Source of the DNA: Pseudomonas arsenicoxydans
GTDB taxonomy: Bacteria > Pseudomonadota > Gammaproteobacteria > Pseudomonadales > Pseudomonadaceae
DNA: 64,000 nt
Direction of reading: 5' to 3'
Assembly (NCBI RefSeq): GCF_900103875.1
Contig: NZ_LT629705.1
Span: 696,501 to 760,500, forward strand
The translations under genes were made by a program, and so were the position numbers. Every line of letters starts with the position of its first letter. The first letter of the stretch is position 1. The notes beneath the pieces are model-generated. The model did no database searches. It was not told the origin of the DNA and worked only from the letters and a program-made list of their open reading frames with translations. Below are positions 9,420-16,944 of this stretch, piece by piece.

Positions 9420-10852
9420 GCCGTAGTGAAACCGTGTGGATCGTCGATGACGACCGTTCTATCCGTTGGGTCTTGGAAAAAGCCTTGCAGCAAGAAGGCA
9501 TGACCACGCAAAGCTTCGACAGCGCCGATGGCGTGATGAGCCGCCTGGCGCGCCAGCAGCCGGATGTGATCATCTCCGACATCCGCATGCCGGGCGCCAG
9601 TGGCCTGGACCTTCTGGCACGGATTCGCGAGCAACACCCACGGTTGCCAGTGATCATCATGACCGCGCACTCCGATCTGGACAGCGCTGTCGCGTCCTAT
9701 CAGGGCGGCGCGTTTGAATACCTGCCCAAGCCATTCGACGTTGACGAAGCGGTCTCCCTGGTCAAGCGTGCCAACCAGCACGCCCAGGAGCAGCAAGGCC
9801 TGGAGGTCCCGGTCGCCCTGACCCGCACCCCGGAAATCATCGGTGAAGCACCGGCGATGCAGGAAGTGTTTCGCGCCATCGGGCGCTTGAGCCACTCCAA
9901 CATCACCGTGCTGATCAACGGCGAGTCCGGGACCGGTAAAGAGCTGGTGGCCCACGCCCTGCACCGCCACAGCCCACGCGCGGCGTCGCCTTTCATTGCG
10001 CTGAACATGGCGGCGATCCCCAAGGACCTGATGGAGTCCGAGCTGTTCGGCCATGAAAAAGGCGCGTTCACCGGCGCGGCGAACCTGCGTCGCGGTCGCT
10101 TTGAGCAGGCGGACGGCGGCACGCTGTTCCTCGATGAAATCGGCGACATGCCGGCCGACACTCAGACCCGCTTGCTGCGCGTACTGGCCGATGGCGAGTT
10201 CTACCGCGTCGGGGGCCATGTACCGGTGAAGGTCGATGTGCGAATCATCGCCGCAACTCACCAGAATCTGGAAACCCTGGTGCACGCCGGGAAATTCCGT
10301 GAGGACTTGTTCCACCGCCTCAACGTGATCCGCATTCATATTCCAAGGCTGTCGGACCGTCGCGAAGACATCCCGACCCTCGCCAAGCACTTCCTCAGCC
10401 GCGCCGCGCAAGAACTGGCGGTGGAGCCGAAGCTGCTGAAAAGCGAAACCGAGGAATACCTGAAGAACCTGCCGTGGGGCGGCAACGTTCGCCAGCTGGA
10501 AAACACCTGCCGCTGGATCACGGTGATGGCATCGGGTCGCGAAGTGCACATTAGCGACCTGCCGCCAGAGCTGTTGAACCTGCCGCAGGATTCAGCGCCA
10601 GTGACCAACTGGGAGCAAGCGCTGCGTCAGTGGGCTGACCAGGCGTTGGCTCGCGGCCAATCGAGTCTGCTCGACAGCGCCGTACCGGCATTCGAGCGAA
10701 TCATGATCGAAACCGCCCTCAAACACACCGCCGGCCGTCGCCGCGATGCCGCCGTTTTGCTGGGTTGGGGGCGCAATACCCTGACGCGCAAGATCAAGGA
10801 ATTGGGGATGAAGGTTGATGGCGCGGATGATGATGAGGGGGAAGAGGGTTAA
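9416..10852 (+). CDS. ntrC: Nitrogen regulation response regulator NtrC (GlnG)
   Basis: A 478-residue sigma54 activator. The receiver domain (1-120) holds the acceptor Asp in DVIISDIRMPG; the AAA+ domain has Walker A GESGTGKE (about 168-175), the sigma54-contacting GAFTGA loop (about 215-220), and Walker B TLFLDEIGDM; the C-terminal FIS-type helix-turn-helix is GRRRDAAVLLGWGRNTLTRK. It drives glnA and other nitrogen genes, and probably the adjacent NrsZ RNA, from upstream sites. Length is typical. Confidence 0.98.
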   Translation: MSRSETVWIVDDDRSIRWVLEKALQQEGMTTQSFDSADGVMSRLARQQPDVIISDIRMPGASGLDLLARIREQHPRLPVIIMTAHSDLDSAVASYQGGAFEYLPKPFDVDEAVSLVKRANQHAQEQQGLEVPVALTRTPEIIGEAPAMQEVFRAIGRLSHSNITVLINGESGTGKELVAHALHRHSPRAASPFIALNMAAIPKDLMESELFGHEKGAFTGAANLRRGRFEQADGGTLFLDEIGDMPADTQTRLLRVLADGEFYRVGGHVPVKVDVRIIAATHQNLETLVHAGKFREDLFHRLNVIRIHIPRLSDRREDIPTLAKHFLSRAAQELAVEPKLLKSETEEYLKNLPWGGNVRQLENTCRWITVMASGREVHISDLPPELLNLPQDSAPVTNWEQALRQWADQALARGQSSLLDSAVPAFERIMIETALKHTAGRRRDAAVLLGWGRNTLTRKIKELGMKVDGADDDEGEEG

Positions 10853-10883
10853 TCGACCCTCAGATCTTCGCTGACTGTTGCAT

Positions 10884-10979
10884 CCAATCGCGGGCAAGCC
10901 CGCTCCCACAGGATTTTCAATGTTTTCACTATCGCGTGAACACCATTGAACCTTGTGGGAGCGGGCTTGCCCGCGATGC
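10884..10979. repeat. Inverted pair of REP elements (REPIN)
   Basis: The first copy (10887-10911, atcgcgggcaagcccgctcc then cacag) and the second (10954-10977, tgtgggagcgggcttgcccg then cgat) are reverse complements. They lie between ntrC and its downstream RNA gene. Confidence 0.9.
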
Positions 10980-10993
10980 TTTTAGGGCCAGCG

Positions 10994-11012
10994 TGCACCG
11001 CCTGAATGCACC
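10994..11012 (+). promoter_or_regulatory. Possible NtrC half-sites upstream of nrsZ
   Basis: Two TGCACC half-sites (10994-10999 and 11007-11012), 13 bases apart, lie about 150 bases before a strong sigma54 promoter, a usual enhancer distance. They are in direct rather than inverted orientation, so this is only a candidate. Confidence 0.4.
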
Positions 11013-11080
11013 GTGAACCGCAATCGCGCACGGCAACCGACCTTCAATCCCGCCAGCTTTCGCAATCCAACCCCTATTAA

Positions 11081-11120
11081 AAAAACGCGAAAGCCCCGTA
11101 ATACGGGGCTTTCGGCGTTT
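11081..11120 (-). terminator. Terminator-like hairpin, strongest for leftward transcription
   Basis: A 12-bp stem (gaaagccccgta / tacggggctttc) is preceded on the plus strand by aaaaaaa, so on the minus strand it ends in a T-run. On the plus strand the T-run is short. It probably ends leftward transcription from the hypothetical gene at 11404-11844. Confidence 0.75.
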
Positions 11121-11153
11121 CAGCGCGGCTTTCTGTTTCAACTTGTTAAAACC

Positions 11154-11169
11154 TGGCACGCCCCCTGCA
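11154..11169 (+). promoter_or_regulatory. Sigma54 promoter of the NrsZ RNA
   Basis: TGGCACG-CCCC-CTGCA matches the RpoN consensus TGGCACR-N4-TTGCW with one mismatch and correct 12-base spacing of the GG and GC doublets. The predicted start of transcription is near 11180, about 27 bases before the first RNA hairpin. Confidence 0.85.
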
Positions 11170-11179
11170 ATAGTCCATT

Positions 11180-11406
11180 CAGTGATTCAGTTCACTACCC
11201 GGTTTCGGGGACCTTGGTACAGGCAGGCCGGGGATTCCCCTCTTTACATCGGGCTCACACCGCACTTGCGACGAGCCCACCCCGTTTTGGGGCCCTTGAT
11301 ACAGGCAGGTCAGGGGTTCCTTCTTTACACCGGGCTTGCGACGCAATGCGCAAGCCCTGCCGTTTTGGGAACCTTGGTACAGGCAGGCCGGGGATTCCCT
11401 CTTTTA
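11180..11406 (+). ncRNA. nrsZ: NrsZ, nitrogen-regulated small RNA
   Basis: Immediately downstream of ntrC, a sigma54 promoter drives a predicted RNA of about 226 bases, the size I recall for P. aeruginosa NrsZ, an NtrBC/RpoN-induced RNA that affects swarming and rhlA. It contains three copies of one hairpin (11207-11240, 11289-11320, 11367-11399), each with an 11-bp stem and the identical loop TACAGGCAGG. Copies 1 and 2 are followed by a second hairpin (GGGCTC/GAGCCC at 11251-11278; GGGCTTGCG/CGCAAGCCC at 11332-11357). Several stem pairs change together between copies. G-U pairs in the stems work only on the plus strand. The last hairpin is followed by TCTTTTATT, a plausible terminator. Exact ends are inferred. 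Confidence 0.85.
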
Positions 11407-11844
11407 TTGCTCTCGGAGATGGATCTCCAGCCGCCAGCGGCCGTCGACCTCGCTACCGGCCCACTCGCCCTGTAGTGGCCGGGCCGCCACCACCGTCAGC
11501 AACAACCCTCCATCACTCAAGCGCGTCCGCCAGTTCACGACTTTGTCGTTGATTTTGAGCTGACCTTTCTGCGCCTTGCCTTCAGCCTCGAACAGCAGCC
11601 CGAGGCTGCCGTCCACGAACTCGCCGTGGGACTTGGGTTCGTTGTTGAACCACACCACAAGCCCGTCGCTCGTCACCTCAACCTGCTGCAATTCGCTGGG
11701 GTCAGGGGTGGTCAGGCGACCGATCATCAGCCCCACCATCAGTCCGACAATCGCCAGCGAAGCCATCACTCGCGGGAATAGCTTCGAACGCGGGTCAGCT
11801 TCAGGCGTAGAATGCCGCTCATCTTTACCTTCGGAGCCGTGCAT
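11404..11844 (-). CDS. Hypothetical membrane-anchored protein
   Basis: A 146-residue protein with a charged N-terminus (residues 1-25), one hydrophobic segment (MASLAIVGLMVGLMIGRL, about 27-44) and a beta-rich outer domain (about 50-146) with VTSDGLVVWFNN and VVNWRTRLSDGG. It looks like a single-span inner membrane protein with a periplasmic domain; I do not recognise the family. Its ATG (11844-11842) shares the CATG palindrome with the trmL start, so the two genes begin head to head with no space between them. If the true start is the internal Met at about 27, the gene would be 120 residues and the overlap would vanish. Confidence 0.7.
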   Translation of the reverse strand: MHGSEGKDERHSTPEADPRSKLFPRVMASLAIVGLMVGLMIGRLTTPDPSELQQVEVTSDGLVVWFNNEPKSHGEFVDGSLGLLFEAEGKAQKGQLKINDKVVNWRTRLSDGGLLLTVVAARPLQGEWAGSEVDGRWRLEIHLREQ

Positions 11845-12298
11845 GTTTCACGTCATCCTTTTCCAACCAGAAATTCCGCCGAATACCGGCAACGTTATCA
11901 GGCTGTGCGCCAACAGTGGCTGCCACCTGCATTTGATCGAACCGCTGGGCTTCGAGATGGACGACAAGCGCCTGCGTCGGGCCGGCCTCGATTACCACGA
12001 GTATGCCACCCTGCAACGCCATGCAGACCTTGCCAGTTGCCTGGAAAGCCTTGGCCATCCTCGTTTGTTCGCGTTCACCACCAAAGGCTCGCGACCGTTC
12101 CACGATGCCAGTTTTGCCGAGGGTGACGCCTTCCTGTTCGGCCCGGAAAGCCGTGGCTTGCCAGCCGAGGTGCTCGATGCCCTGCCCGGTGAGCAACGCC
12201 TGCGCCTGCCGATGCGCGAGGGCTGCCGCAGCCTGAACCTGTCGAACACAGTGGCGGTTGCCGTGTACGAAGGCTGGCGCCAGCTCGGTTTCAAGTAA
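11843..12298 (+). CDS. trmL: tRNA (cytidine/uridine-34-2'-O)-methyltransferase TrmL
   Basis: A 151-residue SPOUT methyltransferase that 2'-O-methylates the wobble base of tRNA-Leu isoacceptors. Signatures are LFQPEIPPNTGNVIRLCANS (about 5-24), LFGPESRGLP (about 98-107) and the C-terminal knot RSLNLSNTVAVAVYEGWRQ (about 125-143). The start at 11843 has a GGAG ribosome site six bases upstream and gives the canonical MFHVILFQPE; longer in-frame extensions do not resemble the family. Confidence 0.95.
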   Translation: MFHVILFQPEIPPNTGNVIRLCANSGCHLHLIEPLGFEMDDKRLRRAGLDYHEYATLQRHADLASCLESLGHPRLFAFTTKGSRPFHDASFAEGDAFLFGPESRGLPAEVLDALPGEQRLRLPMREGCRSLNLSNTVAVAVYEGWRQLGFK

Positions 12299-12312
12299 CC
12301 CCGTGGACCGCC

Positions 12313-12415
12313 GATCATTCCTACGCTCCGCGTGGGAATGCAGCCCCGTGACGCTCTGCGTCACTGGACGCGGAGCGTCCCTTGAGGCATTCCCACGCAG
12401 AGCGTGGGAACGATC
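12313..12415. repeat. Long imperfect inverted repeat of a second intergenic repeat family
   Basis: The sequence gatcattcctacgctccgcg at the left and its near complement ending gagcgtgggaacgatc at the right enclose internal palindromes (gacgctctgcgtc; ggacgcggagcgtcc). This repeat family is distinct from the REP elements and common in fluorescent pseudomonads. It lies between convergent trmL and secB. Confidence 0.75.
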
Positions 12416-12433
12416 ATCCATCTCCCGCCCATG

Positions 12434-12461
12434 AAAAAAGCGCCTGTTACGGCGCTTTTTT
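12434..12461 (-). terminator. Bidirectional terminator between trmL and secB
   Basis: aaaaaagcgcc-tgttac-ggcgctttttt forms a symmetrical stem with A- and T-runs, able to end the secB operon and transcription from trmL. Confidence 0.92.
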
Positions 12462-12479
12462 CGTTGCTGCATCGAACGC

Positions 12480-12965
12480 TTATTGCACAGTCGGGGTTTC
12501 GCCCGCGGCCTGCATGCGTTGCAGTTCCTGTGCGTACAGCGCGTCGAAGTTCACCGGAGCCAGCATCAGGGCCGGGAACGAACCGCGGGTCACCAGGCTG
12601 TCCAGGGTCTCGCGAGCGTACGGGAACAGAATGTTCGGGCAGAACGCGCCGAGGGTGTGGCTCATCGAAGCGTCGTCCAGGTTCTTGATCAGGAAGATCC
12701 CGGCCTGCTGCACTTCAGCGATGAATGCCACTTCGTCGCCGTTTTTCACGGTTACGGACAAGGTCAACACGACTTCGTGGAAGTCGCCTTCCAGCGCCTT
12801 CTGGCGGGTGTTCAGATCCAGACCGACGCTCGGTTCCCACTGCTGGCGGAAGATTGCCGGGCTTTTCGGGGCTTCGAAGGACAAGTCACGTACGTAGATG
12901 CGCTGCAAGGAGAATTGCGGTGCGGTTTCTTCTTCGCTAGCTGCAGTGTTCTGTTGGTCAGTCAT
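12480..12965 (-). CDS. secB: Protein-export chaperone SecB
   Basis: A 161-residue tetrameric chaperone that keeps preproteins unfolded and hands them to SecA. The family core runs from [19 protein letters not shown] (about 18-36) through [27 protein letters not shown] to [29 protein letters not shown]. It is the last gene of the operon rhodanese-grxC-secB, followed by a terminator. Length is typical. Confidence 0.97.
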   Translation of the reverse strand: MTDQQNTAASEEETAPQFSLQRIYVRDLSFEAPKSPAIFRQQWEPSVGLDLNTRQKALEGDFHEVVLTLSVTVKNGDEVAFIAEVQQAGIFLIKNLDDASMSHTLGAFCPNILFPYARETLDSLVTRGSFPALMLAPVNFDALYAQELQRMQAAGETPTVQ

Positions 12966-13006
12966 CTCAGATCCTTTCTGATCTTGGGGTCTTATAGGGA
13001 AGGCGT

Positions 13007-13261
13007 TCAGGCCTTGAGCATGGCGTCGAGCTTACCGGCGCGCTCAAGCGCAAACAAATCATCACAACCGCCGATGTGGCGTTCGCCGATCCAGATTTGC
13101 GGCACGGACGTACGTCCCGCCTTCTGGGCCATGGCGGCACGCACCTGCGGCTTGCCATCGACCTTGATCTCTTCGAAGGCCACGCCTTTGTTCTCGAGCA
13201 GGTACTTGGCTCGCGAGCAGTAAGGGCAGTAATCGCTGGAATAGACGACGACGTTGCTCAT
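13007..13261 (-). CDS. grxC: Glutaredoxin 3
   Basis: An 84-residue glutaredoxin with the dithiol active site CPYC at residues 12-15 and the TSVPQIWIG (cis-Pro) and GGCDDL glutathione-binding motifs. It reduces disulfides using glutathione in the cytoplasm. It is one base from the rhodanese gene upstream and about 40 from secB, so the three form an operon. Confidence 0.96.
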   Translation of the reverse strand: MSNVVVYSSDYCPYCSRAKYLLENKGVAFEEIKVDGKPQVRAAMAQKAGRTSVPQIWIGERHIGGCDDLFALERAGKLDAMLKA

Positions 13262-13262
13262 A

Positions 13263-13676
13263 TCACTTCACCAGCGGCAGGTTGTCGCCTTTCCAGCTGG
13301 AAATGCCGCCGGACAGCTTGGCGGCAGTGAAGCCGGATTTCATCAGTTCGCGGGCGTGGGTGCCGGCGGTCTGGCCCATGGCGTCAACCAGGATGATGGT
13401 CTTGGCCTTGTGCTTTTCCAGTTCGCCGATACGAGCCGCGAGTTTGTCGTGCGGAATGTTCAACGCGCCAACAATGTGACCGGCGGCGAAATCCTTGATC
13501 GAACGAATATCGACCACAACGCCCGCGTCCTTGTTGACCAGGCCGGTCAATTCACCGGTACTCAGGCTGCGGCCGCCGCCTTGCATCTGATAAGCGATGA
13601 GCAACGCCAGCAGTACGACGAAGATACCGACGAGCAGATAGTGGTTAGTGGCAAATTCAATCAGGTGAGCAACCAT
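13263..13676 (-). CDS. Membrane-anchored rhodanese-like protein with a degenerate active site
   Basis: A 137-residue protein with one N-terminal membrane segment (YLLVGIFVVLLALLIAYQM, about 12-30) and a rhodanese fold (VVDIRSIKDFAAGHIVGALNIP). The active-site loop, usually CxxGxR, reads VDAMGQTAG, so the catalytic cysteine position is Asp. It is therefore unlikely to be a sulfurtransferase. The start at 13676 (MVAHLIEF) is preferred over the longer frame because the extension is not membrane-like and runs toward the gpmI promoter. It opens the grxC-secB operon. Confidence 0.85.
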   Translation of the reverse strand: MVAHLIEFATNHYLLVGIFVVLLALLIAYQMQGGGRSLSTGELTGLVNKDAGVVVDIRSIKDFAAGHIVGALNIPHDKLAARIGELEKHKAKTIILVDAMGQTAGTHARELMKSGFTAAKLSGGISSWKGDNLPLVK

Positions 13677-13829
13677 CGAAGGAGGTTCCAGGGCGTTAAA
13701 ATGTCGGCCAGTATACACAGCCCCTATGGTGGGCCAAACCCCGTCCGGCGGTGACGCCGCAGGAACTTCGCTTTAAACTGCCACTCCCTTTTCCATCGCC
13801 CTCTTTTAATTCAGCCACGAGTGGAATCC

Positions 13830-15359
13830 ATGACTACCACGCCTAAACCTTTGGTCCTGATTATTCTCGACGGCTTCGGTCACAGTGAGAGCCCTGAATC
13901 CAACGCTGTGTTTGCGGCGAAGAAGCCCGTACTGGACCGCTTGTGGGCCACCGTGCCGAACGGCCTGATCTCCGGCAGCGGCATGGACGTCGGCTTGCCG
14001 GACGGCCAGATGGGCAACTCCGAAGTCGGCCACATGAACCTCGGCGCCGGCCGCGTGGTGTATCAGGACTTCACACGCGTGACCAAATCGATCCGCGACG
14101 GTGAGTTTTTCGAGAATCCGACCATCTGCGCCGCCGTCGATAAAGCCGTCGCTGCCGGCAAAGCCGTGCACTTCATGGGCCTGCTGTCCGATGGCGGCGT
14201 TCACAGTCACCAGGACCACCTGGTGGCCATGGCCGAACTGGCTTTCAAGCGCGGTGCTGAAAAAATCTACCTGCACGCCTTCCTCGATGGCCGCGACACG
14301 CCGCCAAAAAGCGCGCAGTCGTCCATCGAACTGCTCGACGCGACCTTCCAGGCCCTCGGCAAAGGCCGGATCGCCAGCATCATCGGTCGTTATTTCGCCA
14401 TGGACCGCGACAACCGTTGGGATCGCGTGGCCCAGGCCTACAACCTGATTGTCGATGGCAACGGTGAATTCAACGCAGCCACGGCACAGGAAGGCCTGCA
14501 AGCAGCGTACGAGCGTGGCGAGAGCGACGAGTTCGTCAAAGCCACTTCCATTGGCGAACCGGTGAAAGTCGAAGACGGCGACGCCGTGGTGTTCATGAAC
14601 TTCCGCGCCGACCGCGCCCGTGAGCTGACCCGCGTGTTCGTCGAAGACGACTTCAAGGAGTTCGAGCGCGCACGCCAGCCGAAACTGGCCGGCTTCGTCA
14701 TGCTGACCCAATACGCCGCCAGCATTCCTGCGCCATCGGCCTTCGCTGCCGGCAGCCTGGAAAACGTGCTGGGCGATTACCTGGCGAAAAACGGCAAGAC
14801 CCAGCTGCGCATCGCCGAAACCGAGAAATATGCCCACGTGACCTTCTTCTTCTCCGGCGGTCGTGAAGAACCGTTCCCGGGCGAAGAGCGCATCCTGATC
14901 CCGTCGCCGAAAGTCGCCACCTATGACTTGCAGCCCGAGATGAGCGCCCCGGAAGTTACTGACCGCATCGTCGATGCCATTGAAAACCAGCGTTACGACG
15001 TGATCGTGGTCAACTACGCCAACGGCGACATGGTCGGCCACAGCGGTGTGTTTGATGCCGCAGTCAAAGCCGTTGAATGCCTGGACCTGTGCGTTGGCCG
15101 CATCGTCGAGGCCCTGGAAAAGGTGGGCGGCGAAGCGCTAATCACCGCCGACCACGGCAACGTCGAGCAAATGTCCGACGCCTCCACCGGTCAGGCACAC
15201 ACCGCCCACACCACCGAGCCAGTGCCGTTCATTTATGTCGGCAAGCGTGATTTCAAGGTGCGTGATGGCGGCGTGTTGGCGGATGTCGCGCCGACCATGC
15301 TGATGTTGATGGGCCTGGAGAAGCCGGCTGAAATGACCGGTACGTCGATTCTGGTGTAA
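13830..15359 (+). CDS. gpmI: 2,3-bisphosphoglycerate-independent phosphoglycerate mutase
   Basis: A 509-residue Mn-dependent enzyme interconverting 3- and 2-phosphoglycerate in glycolysis and gluconeogenesis. Motifs include [10 protein letters not shown] (metal Asp, about 12), the nucleophile in [17 protein letters not shown] (Ser at about 62), [14 protein letters not shown], the DGRDTPP loop, and the metal site [11 protein letters not shown] near the C-terminus. The start MTTTPKPL at 13830 is chosen over a GTG nine bases earlier by family length. Divergent from the rhodanese operon. Confidence 0.97.
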   Translation: MTTTPKPLVLIILDGFGHSESPESNAVFAAKKPVLDRLWATVPNGLISGSGMDVGLPDGQMGNSEVGHMNLGAGRVVYQDFTRVTKSIRDGEFFENPTICAAVDKAVAAGKAVHFMGLLSDGGVHSHQDHLVAMAELAFKRGAEKIYLHAFLDGRDTPPKSAQSSIELLDATFQALGKGRIASIIGRYFAMDRDNRWDRVAQAYNLIVDGNGEFNAATAQEGLQAAYERGESDEFVKATSIGEPVKVEDGDAVVFMNFRADRARELTRVFVEDDFKEFERARQPKLAGFVMLTQYAASIPAPSAFAAGSLENVLGDYLAKNGKTQLRIAETEKYAHVTFFFSGGREEPFPGEERILIPSPKVATYDLQPEMSAPEVTDRIVDAIENQRYDVIVVNYANGDMVGHSGVFDAAVKAVECLDLCVGRIVEALEKVGGEALITADHGNVEQMSDASTGQAHTAHTTEPVPFIYVGKRDFKVRDGGVLADVAPTMLMLMGLEKPAEMTGTSILV

Positions 15360-15386
15360 CCAGATCCATCTGACGACACCAAACCC

Positions 15387-15477
15387 TGTGGGAGCGAGCC
15401 TGCTCGCGATAGCAATCTGACTGCCAACTAATATGTTGAATGTCAGGACGCCATCGCGGGCAAGCCCGCTCCCACAG
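15387..15477. repeat. Inverted pair of REP elements (REPIN)
   Basis: tgtgggagcgagcctgctcg (from 15387, then cgatag) faces catcgcgggcaagcccgctc (then ccacag) ending at 15477, in the 250-base gap between gpmI and the EnvC-like gene. Confidence 0.9.
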
Positions 15478-15611
15478 TGGTTTTGGGTGGTTTCAAGGAT
15501 TAATTACACCCGCTTGCCAGCCCGGTTATCACACAGCCCCAATTGGGCATTTTTTTTGCGGCGCTTGGCGGGCATACTAGGCCGTCCCTTTCCCTGGTAT
15601 CACCCGCCTCT

Positions 15612-16910
15612 ATGCTTCGCGTCCTGATAGCCCTCGCTCTGACCTGCCTGCTCCAACCGGCCTTTGCTGACGAGCGCGCGCAAACCCAACAACAGTTGGA
15701 CGCCACGCGTCAGGACATTGCCGAGCTGAAAAAACTGCTGGGCAAGCTGCAGGAAGAGAAATCCGGTGTGCAGAAGGACCTCAAAGGCACCGAGACCGAG
15801 ATGGGCAAGCTCGAGAAGCAGGTCGAAACCCTGCAAAAAGAGCTGAAGAAAAGCGAATCCGAGCTGCAGCGACTCGATAGTGAGAAAAAAAAACTCCAGA
15901 GCGCACGCGTTGAACAGCAACGACTGATCGCCATTCAGGCCCGCGCGGCCTATCAGAATGGCCGTCAGGAGTACTTGAAGCTGCTGCTCAACCAGCAGAA
16001 TCCCGAAAAATTCGCACGCACCCTCACCTATTACGATTACCTGAGCCAGGCCCGCCTGGAGCAGCTGAAGAATTTCAACGAAACCTTGCGTCAGCTGGCC
16101 AATGTCGAAAAAGACATCAACCTGCAGCAGGCGCAATTGCTGGTGCAGAAAAGCAGCCTGGACAGCCAGCGCGATGAACTCGACAAGGTTCGCAAGGAGC
16201 GCCAGCAAGTCCTGGCCAAGCTCAGCGAAGACGTGAAGGCGCGCGACCAGAAACTGGCATCCCGCGAGCAGGATCAAGCAGACCTGTCTAAAGTCCTTAA
16301 AACCATTGAAGAAACCTTGGCTCGCCAGGCCCGTGAGGCAGAGGAAGCGCGGCAAAAAGCGCTGATCGCCCAGCAGGAAGCAGAAAAAAAGCGTTTACGT
16401 GAGGCCCAGGCGGCTGCAGACGCAGAGACCACCGACGCCCCACGCAAACCTGTTAAATCGACACCTGGCGCGCTGGTTTCAAGTTCAGGCGAAACCTTTG
16501 GCGGCCCTTTTGCCTCTTCTCGGGGAAAACTTCCCTGGCCCGTTGATGGTCGACTGTTGGCACGCTTTGGCGAAAGCCGTGGCGACGATGCCCGGACCAA
16601 GTGGGACGGCGTGATGATCAGCGCTGCCGCCGGTAGCCAGGTCCATGCCGTGCATGGCGGTCGTGTGGTGTTTGCCGATTGGCTGCGTGGCGCCGGGCTG
16701 CTGGTGATCCTCGACCACGGCAACGGATTTTTGAGTCTTTATGGTCACAACCAGACGCTGCTCAAGTCTGCGGGTGACGTGGTAAAAGCCGGTGAGTCCA
16801 TCTCCACTGTCGGCAACAGTGGCGGGCAGGACACGCCAGCGCTGTATTTCGCTATTCGTCAGCAGGGTCACCCGAGTGATCCGGCGCAATGGTGCCGCGC
16901 GCAAGGATAG
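15612..16910 (+). CDS. envC: Murein hydrolase activator, EnvC-like
   Basis: A 432-residue exported protein: signal peptide (MLRVLIALALTCLLQPAFA), a long coiled coil (about 22-275, rich in Q, E, K and L), a Lys/Pro linker, and a C-terminal LytM (M23) domain (about 315-430). The LytM metal residues are lost: the HxGxD site reads TKWDGV and the HxH site reads LYFAI. This is the pattern of EnvC-type activators, which switch on periplasmic amidases for daughter-cell separation rather than cutting peptidoglycan. Start chosen for the signal peptide. It leads an operon with ctpA and a deacetylase-like gene. Confidence 0.92.
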   Translation: MLRVLIALALTCLLQPAFADERAQTQQQLDATRQDIAELKKLLGKLQEEKSGVQKDLKGTETEMGKLEKQVETLQKELKKSESELQRLDSEKKKLQSARVEQQRLIAIQARAAYQNGRQEYLKLLLNQQNPEKFARTLTYYDYLSQARLEQLKNFNETLRQLANVEKDINLQQAQLLVQKSSLDSQRDELDKVRKERQQVLAKLSEDVKARDQKLASREQDQADLSKVLKTIEETLARQAREAEEARQKALIAQQEAEKKRLREAQAAADAETTDAPRKPVKSTPGALVSSSGETFGGPFASSRGKLPWPVDGRLLARFGESRGDDARTKWDGVMISAAAGSQVHAVHGGRVVFADWLRGAGLLVILDHGNGFLSLYGHNQTLLKSAGDVVKAGESISTVGNSGGQDTPALYFAIRQQGHPSDPAQWCRAQG

Positions 16911-16944
16911 GCGTTGAGTCACCTACATTAGGAGTTCGTTCGAC

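Noticed and set aside
11203..11406. Three repeats with about 80-base period considered as CRISPR
   Set aside because: Spacing differs (82 and 78 bases), the 'spacers' are similar to one another and form hairpins, and a sigma54 promoter precedes them.
11013..11552. Plus-strand frames with a repeated peptide (TLVQAGRGFPS / ALDTGRSGVPS / NLGTGRPGIPS)
   Set aside because: The repeats come from the three hairpin units of the NrsZ RNA. The frames have no ribosome site or family resemblance and end inside the next gene; RNA covariation explains the sequence better.
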